Shown: positions 36,961 to 50,159 of the stretch, piece by piece
How the letters are laid out: every line of letters begins with the position of its first letter
Position numbering within the stretch: the stretch's first letter is position 1
NCBI RefSeq assembly: GCF_026210795.1
Contig: NC_089430.1
Span: 5,518,001 to 5,582,000, forward strand
DNA: 64,000 nucleotides
Reading direction: 5' to 3'
Source of the DNA: Rhizophagus irregularis
Taxonomy: Eukaryota > Glomeromycota > Glomeromycetes > Glomerales > Glomeraceae
Notes under the pieces: generated by a model
Databases searched by the model: none
Seen by the model: the letters and a program-made list of their open reading frames with translations, nothing else
What the model was told of the DNA's origin: nothing
Position numbers and translations under genes: made by a program

Positions 36961-37367
36961 TTAATATTTACTATTTTCATTAATATTCAATTGAGAAATA
37001 TTGAGTTGTAAAGAATCTATTTAATAAATTAAGACTTATTGTTAGTATTTATGAATTAAGAATATTTTAAAGTCGTTATATTTACCACTCTCATTAATAT
37101 TCAACTGAGAAATGTTGATTTGTAAAGACTCTATTTAATGAATAAATATTTATTATTTGTATTTTATAAACTAAGTATCTTAAAGTTATTATATTTACCA
37201 TTCTCATTAGTACTCAATTGAGAAATATTACGCCGTAAAGATTCTATTTAATAAATTAATATTTCATTATCAGTAATCATAAACTAGGTATTTTAAAGTT
37301 ATACCACAAGTAAAATATTTACCTTTCTTATTAATATTCAATTGAGAAAACCTAAGTTGTAAAGATT
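36961..37367 (-). repeat. Four tandem phase-1 microexons, gene B tail
   Basis: 37367-37323, 37243-37199 and 37130-37086 are 45 nt each; 37016-36961 is terminal with TAA at 36963-36961. They encode variants of the 15-residue repeat: ESLQLRFSQLNINKK, ESLRRNISQLSTNEN, ESLQINISQLNINEN, and DSLQLNISQLNINENSKY. Copy number and order match gene A, so the microexon amplification came before the A/B duplication. Confidence 0.75.
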
Positions 37368-40300
37368 CTATTTAATAAAAAGTTTATTATTAGTATAATA
37401 TTAACTAAATATATTTACAAAAGTAACAATTAATATATTGCTTAACGGTAATACCTGAAAATTCCTTGCTTATTATATTATCACTTCGCTCATAATAATC
37501 ATCAGAATTTTTTGGTTTGGGAAGATTATTAAAATTAAGCAATCTACTTGTATAAATAGCTTCCGAATGTGTTTTATATAATAATTCTAAACTAGTCTGC
37601 GTATTTTCAGTTAATAATTTATTATTTATTACATCTGCTTTTTCAATTTGTCTTTGTAATTCTGTATCATATGATAATTGTGATGGGTCAAAAATTTCAT
37701 AAATTTCTTTTGCTGTTGGTCTATTTAATGGGTCCGAGTCTAAACATCTTTTAATTAAATGCATAATTAACTGTGGTACCTTAATATTAAATCTTGGTCT
37801 AAGCCCGTGACAAATTTTTATTGCTAAATGATTATTATGGCTCACATCATAATATGGAGGTAATCCAGAAATTATTTCGTACACTATTATACCAAAACTA
37901 TAAATATCAGCAGCTTTAGTATAATAATTCCTTCCTCTTAAAATTTCAGGAGCTATATATGGCAAAACACCATATGCACAGTTTTTTTTATTTTCTGATG
38001 CATTATAATTTGCAGGTTTACATAATCCCATATCAGTTATTTTTATGTAATTATTATTTATTAGTATATTGCCAGTATGCAGATCTCGATGAATTAGTTC
38101 ATTTTCATGAATGGTTCTAAGCCCAAATGCAATATCACATAAATATGTAATCTTATTGAACCAATTTAATTCATTGAATCTTGTATTTAAAAAATGCCGC
38201 AAACTTCCACTGTCTGCATATTCCAAAACCATAATATAATTTTCTGTTTCTGGATCTTGAGTTATTCCATAAAGTTTTATAATAATACCTCCACTTACTC
38301 TACTATGTAATTTAATCTATATATAAATGTAAATAAATAGTATTTTAATTATTAATAATAAATTAAATTGAATTAAATAAATGCACTATACCTCATTCAT
38401 AAATTCCGATGTGACATTTTTTGAATTATTTAAACTTTTCAGAGCTACAAACATATTCTGATCTTCTCTTTTCCAATTTTGATTTTCATCATCCCAACTA
38501 TTTCGGTACATTATACATCCATCAATCCAATTTGCTTTATACACTTTGCCAAACCCACCTTTTGCAATATATTTAATATCATAAAATCTATTATACGGAA
38601 CCCATTCTATTACATTATATGTGCGATTATGAGCTAACAACTGGCTATCTTGAATAAATTTGTCAATATCATCATTACCGCTAGTCCAATCTATGAATTT
38701 ATGTTGAAAGTGTATTGCATTACATATATTGTTACACTTTTTACATTTATTATTAAAAACCAACATATAATTTTTTGTCTCAGAATCCTGAGTTATTCCA
38801 TAAATTTCATGATCTTTTCTTATCTACAAATATAGTATATTTATTAATAAACTAATTAAAAATTTCATTTAATAATTAAATTAAAAATACTGTACCTCGT
38901 TCATGAATTCTATTGTAATTTCTTTTGAATTATTTAAACTTTTTATATTTAAAACCATCTTCTGAATTTTTCTGTTCCAATTTTGATACTTATCATCCCA
39001 TTTACATATTCTTTCATCAATCCAATTTGCTCTATATACTCCAATTTTTTCAATATATTTGATATTATAAAATCTATCATAAGGTATCCATTCTAATGCA
39101 TGTGATATTTCATTATCTTCATGGACTGATAGCTGAGTATCTTGAATAAATTTATCAATATCCTTATTACCACTGGTCCAATCTATAAATTCATGTTGAA
39201 AATGTATTGTATTACATATGTAATCACATTTTTTACACTTGTTGTTAAAAATCATCATGTAATATTTTGTTTCTAAATCCTGAGTTATTCCATAAATTTC
39301 ATGATCTTTTCTTATCTACAAATAGTATAATTATTAACTAAAATTTAAAATTTTCATTTAAAAATTAAATTAATTATACTGTACCTCATTCATGAATTCT
39401 ATTGTAATTTCTTTTGAATTATTTAAACTTTTTATATTTACAACCATTTTCTGAAAATTTCTGTTCCAATTTTGATATTTATTATCCCATTTACATATTC
39501 TTCCATTAATCCAATTTGCTCTATATACTCCAATTTTTTCAATATATTTGATATTATAAAAGCTATCATAAGGTATCCATTCTAATGCATTTGACATTTC
39601 ATTATCTTTATGAACTGATAGCTGAGTATCTTGAATAAATTTATCAATATCTTTATTACCACTGGTCCAATCTATAAATTTATGTTGAAAATGTATTGTA
39701 TTACATATGTCATTACATTTTTTACATTTACTATTAAAAACCATCATGTAATATTTTGTTTCTGGATTCTGAGTTATTCCATAAATTTCATGGTTTTTTC
39801 TTATCTACAAACGTAGAATAATTATTAATAAACTAAAATTCAAAATTTTCACTTAATACTAATAATAATTAATTATACTTTACCTCATTCATAAATTCTA
39901 TTGTAATTTCTTTTGAATTATTTAAACTTTTAATGTTTACAACCATATTTTGATTATATCTGTTCCAATTTTGATATTTATCATCCCATTTATATATTTT
40001 TCCATCAATCCAATTTGCTCTATATACTCCAATTTTTTCAATATATTTGATATTATAAAATCTGTCAAAAGGTATCCATTCTAATACTTCTTTGAATACT
40101 TCATCATTATTATGCATTGATAGCTGAGTATCTTGAATAAATTTATCAATATCTTTATTACCACTAGTCCAATTTTTAAAATATTGATGAAAATATATTA
40201 AATTACGCATGTATTTACATTTTTCATATATATAATTCAAAACCATCGTGTAACATTTTGTTTCTGGATTCTGAGTTATTCCATAAATTTCATGATTTTT

Positions 40301-43300
40301 TCTTATCTACTAACATAGTACAATTATTAGTAAACTAAAATTCGAACTTTTCATTTAATAATTAAATTAATTATTCTGTACCTCATTCATGAATTCTATT
40401 GTAATTTCTTCTGAATTATTCAAACTTTTTATATTTACAATCATATTTTCATATCTGTTCCAATTTTGATTATAACTATTCCATTCATATATTTTTCCAT
40501 CAATCCAATTTGCTCTATATTCTCCAATTTTTTCAATATATTTGATATTATAAAATCTATCATAAGGTATCCATTCTAATGCATTTAACATTTCATTATT
40601 TTTATGAACTGATAGCTGAGTATCTTGAATAAATTTATCAATATCATCATTACCACTGGTCCAATCTATGAATTTATATTGAAAGTATATTACATTACAT
40701 ATGCTACTACATTTTTTACATTTATTATTAAAAACCATCATGTAATATTTTGTTACTGGATCCTGAGTTATTCCATAAATTTCATGATCTTTTCTTACCT
40801 ACAAATATAGTACAATTATTAATAAACTAAAATTCAAAATTTTTATTTAATAATTAAATTAATTAAACTGTACCTCATTCATGAATTCTATTGTAATTTC
40901 TTTTGAATTGCTTAAACTTTTTATATTTACAACCATTTTTTGAACATTTCTGTTCCAATTTTGATATTTATCATCCCATTTACATATTCTTCCATCAATC
41001 CAATTTGCTCTATATACTCCAATTTTTTCAATATACTTGATATTATTAAATCTATCATAAGGTATCCATTCTAATGCATTTGATATTTCATTAATGTTAT
41101 GAACTGATATCTGAGTATCTTGAATAAATTTATCAATATCATCATTACCACTAGTCCAATCTATGAATTTATATTGAAAGTATATTGCATTACATATGCT
41201 GTTACACTTTTTACATTTATTTTTAAAAACCATTATGTAATATTTCGTTTCTGGATCCTGAGTTATTCCATAAATTTCATGGTCTTTTCTTATCTACAAA
41301 TATAGTATAATTATTAATAAACTAAAATTCGAAATTTTCATTTAATAATCAAATTAATTATACTGTACCTCATTCATGAATTCTATTGTAATTTCTTTTG
41401 AATTATTTAAACTTTTTATATCTACAACTATATTTTGATTACATCTGCTCCAATTTTGATTATGATTATCCCATTTAAATATTTTTCCATCAATCCAATT
41501 TGCTCTACATGCCCCAATTTTTTCAATATATTTGATATTATAAAATCTATCATAAGGTATCCATTCTAATGCATCTTCAAATACATAATTATAATGTGTT
41601 GATAGCTGGGTATTTTGAATAAATTTATCAATATCTTTATTACCACTGGTCCAATCTATGAATTTATATTGAAAGTATATTGCACTACATATGCTATTAC
41701 ACTTTTTACATTTATTATTAAAAACAATCATGTAATATTTTGTTTCTGGATCCTGAGTTATTCCATAAATTTCATGGTCTTTTCTTGTCTGCAAATATAG
41801 TATAATTATTAATAAACTAAAATTCAAATTTTTCATTTAATAATTAAATTAATTATATTATACTGTACCTCATTCATGAATTCTATTGTAATTTCTTTTG
41901 AATTATTTAAACTTTTTAAACTTACAACCATATATTGAACATTTCTGTTCCAATTTTGATATTTATCATCCCATTTACATATTCTTCCATCAACCCAATT
42001 TGCTCTATATACTCCAATTTTTTCAATATATTTTATATGATAAAATCTATCATAAGGTATCCATTCTAATGCATGAAACATTTCACTATCTTTATGAACT
42101 GACAACTGAGTATCTTGAATAAATTTATCAATATCTTTATTACCACTGGTCCAATCTATAAATTTATGTTGAAAATGTATTGCATTACATATGTAATTAC
42201 ATTTTTTACATTTATTATTAAAAACTATCATGTAATATTTTGTTTCTGGATCCTGAGTTATTCCGTAAATTTCATGATTTTTTCTTATCTATAAATATAG
42301 TATAATTATTAATAAACTAAAATTCGAAATTTTCACTTAATAATTGAATTAATTATATTGTACCTTATTCATAAATTCTATTGTAATTTCTTTTGAATTG
42401 CTTAAACTTTTTATATTTACAACCATATTTTGATCAAATCTACACCAATTTTGATTATTTCCTTCATCCCATCCTTCTATTTTTCCATCAACCCAATTTG
42501 CTTTATATACTCCAAATTTTTCAATATATTTGATATTATTAAATCTATCATAAGGTATCCATTCTAATGCATTTGACATTTCATTATTATCATGTGCTAA
42601 TAACTGAGTATCTTGAATAAATTTATCAATATCTTTATTACCACTGGTCCAATCTATAAATTCATGTTGAAAATGTATTGTATTACATATGTAATCACAT
42701 TCTTTACATTTATTATTGAAAACCATCATGTAATATTTTGTTACTGGATCCTGAGTTATTCCATAAATTTCATGATCTTTTCTTATCTACAAATTTAGTA
42801 TAATTATTAATAAAATAAAACTCAAAATTTCATTTAATAATTAAATTAATTATATTGTACCTCACTAATGAAATCTATAGTAATTTCTTTTGAATTATTT
42901 AAACTTTTTATATTTACAACCATATTTTGATCATATCTGTCCCAATTTTGATTATGGCTATCCCATTCATATATTTTTCCATCAATCCAATTTGCTCTAT
43001 ATTCTCCAATTCTTTCAATATATGTGATATTATAAAATCTGTCAAAAGGTATCCATTCTAATACTTCTTTGAATACTACATCATTATTATGCATTGATAG
43101 CTGAGTATCTTGAATAAAATTATCAATATCTTTATTACCACTGGTCCAATCTATGAATTCATACTGAAAATATTCTGTATAATATATGTAATCATATTTT
43201 TCACATTTATAATTAAAAACCATCATGTAATATTTTGTTTCTGGATCCTGAGTTATTCCATAAATTTCATGATCTTTTCTTATCTATAAATATAGTATAA

Positions 43301-46300
43301 TTATTAATAAAATAAAATTAAAAATTTTCATTTAATAATTAAATTAATTATACTGTACCTCATTCATGAATTCTATTGTAATTTCTTTTGAATTATTTAA
43401 ACTTTTTATATTTACAATCATTTTCTGAACATTTCTGTTCCAATTTTGATATTTATCATCCCATTTACATATTCTACCATCAACCCAATTTGCTCTATAT
43501 ACTCCAATTTTTTCAATATATTTTATATGATAAAATCTATCATAAGGTATCCATTCTAATGCATGAAACATTTCACTATCTTTATGAACTGACAACTGAG
43601 TATCTTGAATAAATTTATCAATATCTTTATTACCACTGGTCCAATCTATAAATTTATGTTGAAAATGTATTGCATTACATATGTAATTACATTTTTTACA
43701 TTTATTATTAAAAACTATCATGTAATATTTTGTTTCTGGATCCTGAGTTATTCCGTAAATTTCATGATTTTTTCTTATCTATAAATATAGTATAATTATT
43801 AATAAACTATAATTCAAAATTTTATCTAATAATTAAATTAATTATACTGTACCTCATTCATAAATTCTATTGTAATTTCTTTTGAATTATTTAAACTTTT
43901 TATATTTAAAACCATTTTCTGAACATTTCTGTTCCAATTTTGATATTTATCATCCCATTTATATATTCTTCCATCAACCAAATTTGCTCTAGATATTCCA
44001 ATTTTTTCAATATATTTGATATTATAAAATCTTTCATAAGGCATCCATTCTAATGCATTTGGCATTTCATTATCTTTATGAACTGATAGCTGAGTATCTT
44101 GAATAAATTTATCAATATCTTTATTACCACTAGTCCAATCTATGAATTCATGTTGAAAATGTATTGTATTACATATATAATCACATTTTTTACATTTATT
44201 ATTAAAAACCATTATATAATATTTTGTTTCTGGATCCTGAGTTATTCCATAAATTTCATGATCTTCTCTTATCTACAAATATAGAATAATTATTAATAAA
44301 TTAAGATTCAAATTTTCACTTAATACTAATATTAATTACTGTAATTATACTTTACCTCATTTATGATCCCTATTGTAATTTCTTTTGAATTATTTAAACT
44401 TTTAAAATTTACAATCATATTTTCATATCTGTTCCAATTTTGATTATAATTATTCCATTCATATATCTTTCCATCAATCCAATTTGCTCTATATACTCCA
44501 ATTTTTTCAATATATTTGATATTATAAAATCTATCATAAGGTATCCATTCTAATGCATTTGACATTTCATTATTTTTATGAACTGATAGCTGAGTATCTT
44601 GAATAAATTTATCAATATCATCATTACCACTGGTCCAATTTATAAATTCATGTTGAAAATGTATTGTATTACATATGCTATTACATTTTTTACATTTACT
44701 ATTAAAAGCAATCATGTAATATTTTGTTTCTGGATCCTGAGTTATTCCATAAATTTCATGATCTTTTCTTATCTACAAATATAGTATAATTATTAAATAA
44801 ATTAAATTCAAAATTTCATTTAATAATTAAATTAATTGTACTGTACCTCGTTCATGAATTCTATTGTAATTTCTTTTAAATTATTTAAACTTTTTAAATT
44901 TACAATCATTTTCTGAACATTTCTGCTCCAATTTTGATATTTATCATCCCATTTATATATTCTTCCATCAGCCCAATTTGCTCTATATACTCCAACCTTT
45001 TTAATATATTTGATATTATAAAGTTTATCATAAGGTATCCATTCTAATGCATTTGATATTTCATTATCTTTATGAACTGATAGCTGAATATCTTGAATAA
45101 ATTTATCAATATCATCATTACCACTGGTCCAATCTATGAATTTATATTGAAAGTATATTACATTACACATGCTATTACATTTTTTACATTTATTATTAAA
45201 AGCAATCATGTAATATTTTGTTTCTGGATCCTGAGTTATTCCATAAATTTCATGATCTTCTCTTATCTACAAATATAGAATAATTATTAATAAACTAAAA
45301 TTCAAAATTTTCATTTGATACTAATAATAATTAATGATACTTTACCTCATTTATGAATCCTATTGTAATTTCTTTTGAATTATTTAAACTTTTTATATTT
45401 ACAACCATATTTTGATAATATCTGCACCAATTTTGATGATAATCCCATTCACACATTTTTCCATCAACCCAATTTGCTATATATACTCCAATTTTTTCAA
45501 TATATTTGATATTATAAAATCTATCATAAGGTATCCATTCTAATGCTACCTTAAATACATCATCATAATCATGTGCTAATAACTGAGTATCTTGAATAAA
45601 TTTATCAATATCTTCATTACCACTGGTCCAATCTATGAATTTATATTGGAAGTGTATTGCATTACATATGTAATCACATTCTTTACATTTATTATTGAAA
45701 ACCATCATGTAATATTTTGTTTCTGGATCCTGAGTTATTCCATAAATTTCATGATCTTTTCTTATCTACAAATATAGTATAATTATTAATAAACTAAATT
45801 CAAAATTTTCATTTAATACTTAAATTAATTATACTGTACCTCGTTCATGAATTCTATAGTAATTTCTTCTGAATTATTTAAATTTTTTATATTTACAACC
45901 AAATTTTGGTAAAATCTACACCAATTTTGATCATACCATTCACACATTTTTCCATCAACCCAATTTGCTCTATACACTCCAATTTTTTCAATATATTTGA
46001 TATTATAAAATCTATCATAAGGTATCCATTCTAATGCTACCTTAAATACATCATCATTATTATCATGTGCTAGTAACTGAGTATCTTGAATAAATTTATC
46101 AATATCTTTATTTCCACTGGTCCAATCTATAAATTCATGTTGAAAATGTATTGTATTACATATGTAATCACATTTTTTACATTTATTATTAAAAATCATC
46201 ATGTAATATTTTGTTTCTGGATCCTGAGTTATTCCATAAATTTCATGATCTTTTCTTATCTACAAATATAGTATAATTATTAATAAATTAAAATTAAAAA

Positions 46301-48213
46301 TTTTCATTTAATAATAAAATTAATTATAATGTACCTCATTTATGAATTCTATTGTAATTTCTTTTGAATTATTTAAACTTTTTATATTTATAATCATATT
46401 TTTATATCTGTTCCAATTTTGATTATCATTATTCCATTCATATATTTTTCCATCAATCCAGTTTGCTCTATATACTCCAATTTTTTCAATATATTTGATA
46501 TTATAAAATCTATCATAAGGTATCCATTCTAATACATATGATATTTCATTATCTTCATGAACTGATATCTGAGTATCTTGAATAAATTTATCAATATCTT
46601 TATTACCACTTGTCCAATCTATGAATTCATGTTGAAAATGTATTGCATTACATATGTAATTACATTTTTTACATTTATTATTAAAAACCATTATGTAATA
46701 TTTTGTTTCTGGATCCTGAGTTATTCCATAAATTTCATGGTCTTTTCCTATCTACAAATATAGTATAATAATTAATAAACTAAAATTCAAAATTTCATTT
46801 AATGATTAAATTAATTATACTGTACCTTATTCATGAATTCTAATGTAATTCCTTTTGAATTATTTAAACTTTTTATATTTATAACCATATTTTTATATCT
46901 GTGCCAATTTTGATTATAATTATTCCATTCATATATTTTACCATCAATCCAATTTGCTATATATACTCCAATTTTTTCAATATATTTGATATTATAAAAT
47001 CTATCATAAGGTATCCATTCTAATGCATGTGATATTTCATTATCTTCATGAACTGATAGCTGAGTATCTTGAATAAATTTATCAATATCATCATTACCAC
47101 TGGTCCAATTTATGAATTCATGTTGAAAATGTATTGTATTACATATGTAATTACATTTTTTACATTTATTATTAAAAACCATTATGTAATATTTTGTTTC
47201 TGGATCCTGAGTTATTCCATAAATTTCATGGTCTTTTCTTATCTACAAATATAATATAATTATTAATAAACTAAAATTCAAAAATTCCATTTAATAATTA
47301 AATTAATTATACTGTACCTCATTCATGAATTCTAATGTAATTTCTTTTGAATTATTTAAACTTTTTATATTTATAACCATATTTTTATATCTGCTCCAAT
47401 TTTTATAATAATTATTCCATTCACATATTTTTCCATCAATCCAATTTGCTCTATATACTCCAATTTTTTCAATATATTTGATATTATAAAATCTATCATA
47501 AGGTATCCATTCTAATGCATTTGACATTTCATTATCTTTATGAACTGATATCTGAGTATCTTGGATAAATTTATCAATATCTTTATTACCACTGGTCCAA
47601 TCTATGAATTTATATTGAAAGTATATTGCATTACATATGCTGTTACACATTTTACATTTATTATTAAAAACCATCATGTAATATTTTGTTTCTGGATCCT
47701 GAGTTATTCCATAAATTTCATGGTCTTTTCTTGTCTGCAAATATAGTATAATTATTAATAAACTAAAATTCAAATTTTTCATTTAATAATTAAATTAATT
47801 ATATTATACTGTACCTCATTCATGAATTCTATTGTAATTTCTTTTGAATTATTTAAACTTTTTAAACTTACAACCATATATTGAACATTTCTGTTCCAAT
47901 TTTGATATTTATCATCCCATTTACATATTCTTCCATCAAGCCAATTTGCTCTATATACTCCAATTTTTTCAATATATTTGATATTATAAAATCTGTCATA
48001 AGGTATCCATTCTAATGCACTTGATTTTCCACATTTGGTATGATCTGATAGCTGAGTATCTTGAATAAATTTGTCAATATCTTTATTGTCACTGGTCCAA
48101 TTTATGAAATTTTGTTGAAAACGTATTGCATAACATATGTAATTACATTTTTCACATATATTATTTAATTCTTTATTAATATAAGACGGTTCAATTGGTT
48201 TTTTTTTATCCAT
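36961..48213 (-). CDS. Giant kinase gene B: 20 tandem N-lobe exons plus one catalytic lobe
   Basis: Exons: 48213-47815, 47734-47318, 47242-46826, 46751-46335, 46259-45840, 45765-45346, 45266-44847, 44772-44356, 44272-43853, 43778-43359, 43283-42861, 42786-42364, 42288-41869, 41788-41369, 41293-40874, 40798-40382, 40306-39884, 39804-39385, 39315-38896, 38823-38392, 38316-37455, 37367-37323, 37243-37199, 37130-37086, 37016-36961. All 20 unit exons are multiples of three and the splice gives 3146 codons with no internal stop. The start is MDKKKPIEPSYI. Units 1-19 read YIEKIGVYRANW where a glycine loop should be, yet every unit keeps the beta3 Lys (NIKSL or SLKSL). Unit 20 is intact. The catalytic exon (862 nt, same length as in A) and four microexons follow. 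Likely a TKL-family signalling kinase; the string of pseudo-N-lobes may be a scaffold, sensor or regulatory arm. No signal peptide or membrane segment in exons. Confidence 0.85.
37455..38823 (-). other. Intact kinase catalytic domain of gene B
   Basis: N-lobe exon 38823-38392 carries AKGGFGKVYKANW and VALKSL. Catalytic exon 38316-37455 carries LEYADSGSLRHFL, HRDLHTGNIL, ITDMGLCKP, VLPYIAPEIL and DIYSFGIIVYEIISG. It ends KEFSG at a phase-1 donor. It is very close to gene A over the same stretch. Catalytic residues are complete. Confidence 0.88.
38392..48213 (-). repeat. Tandem array of 20 N-lobe exon units, gene B
   Basis: Unit spacing is about 490-500 bp including a ~65-80-nt intron. Most heads start IRKDHEIYGITQDPETKYY, then a C-x2-C-x3-C head (KCKKCNYIC), the IDWTSGNKDIDKFIQDTQLS linker, LEWIPYDRF and ANWIDG. 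Homogenisation is visible: units 10 and 13 have the same head through WNRNVQ; units 1 and 13 have the same tail including the intron start; units 2 and 14 share an unusual TCTGCAAAT acceptor region. All exon lengths fall in 399-432 nt. Confidence 0.9.
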
Positions 48214-50159
48214 TGGATTTATATAGTAATTTTATAAAGCATCGATGTATTTGTAATAAAAACCAAGTATAAAAAATTTTTTTTTTTTTTCAGCCCGAGA
48301 CGATTAAATGAACAATATTAATGCACAGTCACGTGATAAGCGTAATAGTGTCACTACTATCACGTGACTTATAATATAACTAAACGATCGTTGATTGAAT
48401 TTCCTTTCTGAAAATTAGTGTAACATTGTGTAACTAATTCGGATAAAATTTCTTTTTTGGAATTGTGTAAAAGTCACGTGATATAAACAAAGTTGACACG
48501 GTAGAATTTAGTAATTCAGGCCGGCATTATAGTTTCGATTTTTTTATTCGATAATCGAGTAAAATCGATTCTGATTCAATTCGATTTTGGTAGAATCAAC
48601 TCCAATCCCTATGCATAATATTTATGTTGATCAATGCTTTTTTAGCAATTTCAATAATTCTGACGTTACTTTAACAAGTTATGGAACATAATAATCGATT
48701 CTAATGGATTAGAATGCTTCCAATCCCTATTTCGAATAGTTAATTGATCTACATTTACATATCGGTATTCTTCAAATATTGTTGTATCGAAGGTTGACTA
48801 CTGTAGATCTCATCTTTCTATTTAAAAAATTCTTTTATGTAATCAATTCAGAGACTTACACTAAATAAGGCTTAGATATTAATTTGAATGGCCAAATGTT
48901 ATTCTAACCCAACAGGACGCTTAAGTATGCATCAATATATTTGATTCCACTCTATATAATAAAAATAAATTTATAATTTTTATTCAATATAAAATTATTA
49001 TTTACTCATTATAACATAAGAAGTTCTTAGAATTAATAATAAAAACTTTGATACAAGTATAATACGTATTTCAAAAAAATAGATTTCTACAATGCATTGT
49101 AAATAAGTCTAGTAATTTTGCGCCACAGAATAATAAATTAAATACAAAAATATAAATTGGATTTCGAGAAATATACAAACAGGTAATAATAGAGTTTGTG
49201 TGGAATGATTTTGCGTCACAGAATTTCACGGGAAATCGCAATCATCGTAATGCCGGCTGACATAAATTTGGCTGGAATTTGCGAATTGTAATGTTGGCTG
49301 ACCATGTACAAATCACAGAATTAACTTTTATTACTGACAGAACTCGTCCCTAATCTGTCCAAAAATAATGTGTAGATCCTTTAATAATTTGGTTTTTTTT
49401 TGTCAGCTCGTGAGCTAAAGTAAATAATTTGAGCCAAATTGCGTACTATTATTGACCCATGTTAACAATATTTAGGAATTTAAGTCTGAAATAACCTAAA
49501 CTGTGACTAATAATTTTGTTTGAAAAAGTGGATGAACAATATTGCTTAAACAAGATATTTTTGGATGAAAACATTATTTATACAAAATAAACTCGTAATT
49601 TAAGTCGCAAACTTTGCTATGAGATTATACTATTTGACAAAGAAAGAGTATCGCGAGTGTACGATTAAGTGGATGATTACAATTCTGATATTGGGAAAAA
49701 TTAATCGGATTAAAAATATGACATGGATTAACAAACGATCAACATTATTTTTTTAAAATAATTTTTTTTTTAAATTAACTAGATTCTTCAGTCATACTTA
49801 ACCATAGTTAAGTTTAGCAATTTTTATGCATCATGAAATAATTAACATGACAAAATAATCATTTTAATAAACTTTTCATAGTACTTTTATATATAAACTT
49901 TTTTAAACTGTTATTAAAAAAGCTAAACAATAATACGGCTATTGAAATAATCTGCGCCACAAAGTGACACAAAAACTGTATAATTTTTATCAACATTCCG
50001 TGCAAAAAAAAAAAATTATTTGTTACACAATTCGGAAAATGCATATTTTAGGTTATTCAGCTGCCTTTTTTACTTATTCTACTAACCTGAATTCATTATA
50101 ATTTAAAGATTTTAATGGATTTTTACACCAAAGATATTAATCTAATTAAGTCATCATAC
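48214..50159. other. Upstream region of gene B
   Basis: No gene seen. 48320-49330 matches the region upstream of gene A (12528-13300). Two copies of CCAATCCCTAT near 48601 and 48722, with TCGATT/AATCGA words between, suggest a decayed short element. GGCCGGCATTA lies near 48522 and a related GCCGGCTGACAT near 49253. Confidence 0.5.
48330..48480. promoter_or_regulatory. Cluster of three CACGTG palindromes upstream of gene B
   Basis: CACGTG at 48330-48335, 48361-48366 and 48475-48480, the last two as TCACGTGA/C contexts, 120-270 bp upstream of the gene B ATG. The first corresponds to the copy at 12536 upstream of gene A. CACGTG is the classic bHLH (Cbf1/Pho4-like) core. Function here is inferred only. 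Confidence 0.4.

Noticed and set aside
40798-40800. GTAAG at the start of exon 16 of gene B as a donor instead of an acceptor-side exon start
   Set aside because: It is a one-base variant of the usual ATAAGA exon start; the exon length (417) and frame fit the acceptor reading.
38650-48213. Many 61-74-aa open frames on the + strand antisense to gene B units, nearly identical to each other
   Set aside because: They recur at the same place in each unit and mirror the conserved sense codons; they have no independent signals and are shadows of the kinase exons.
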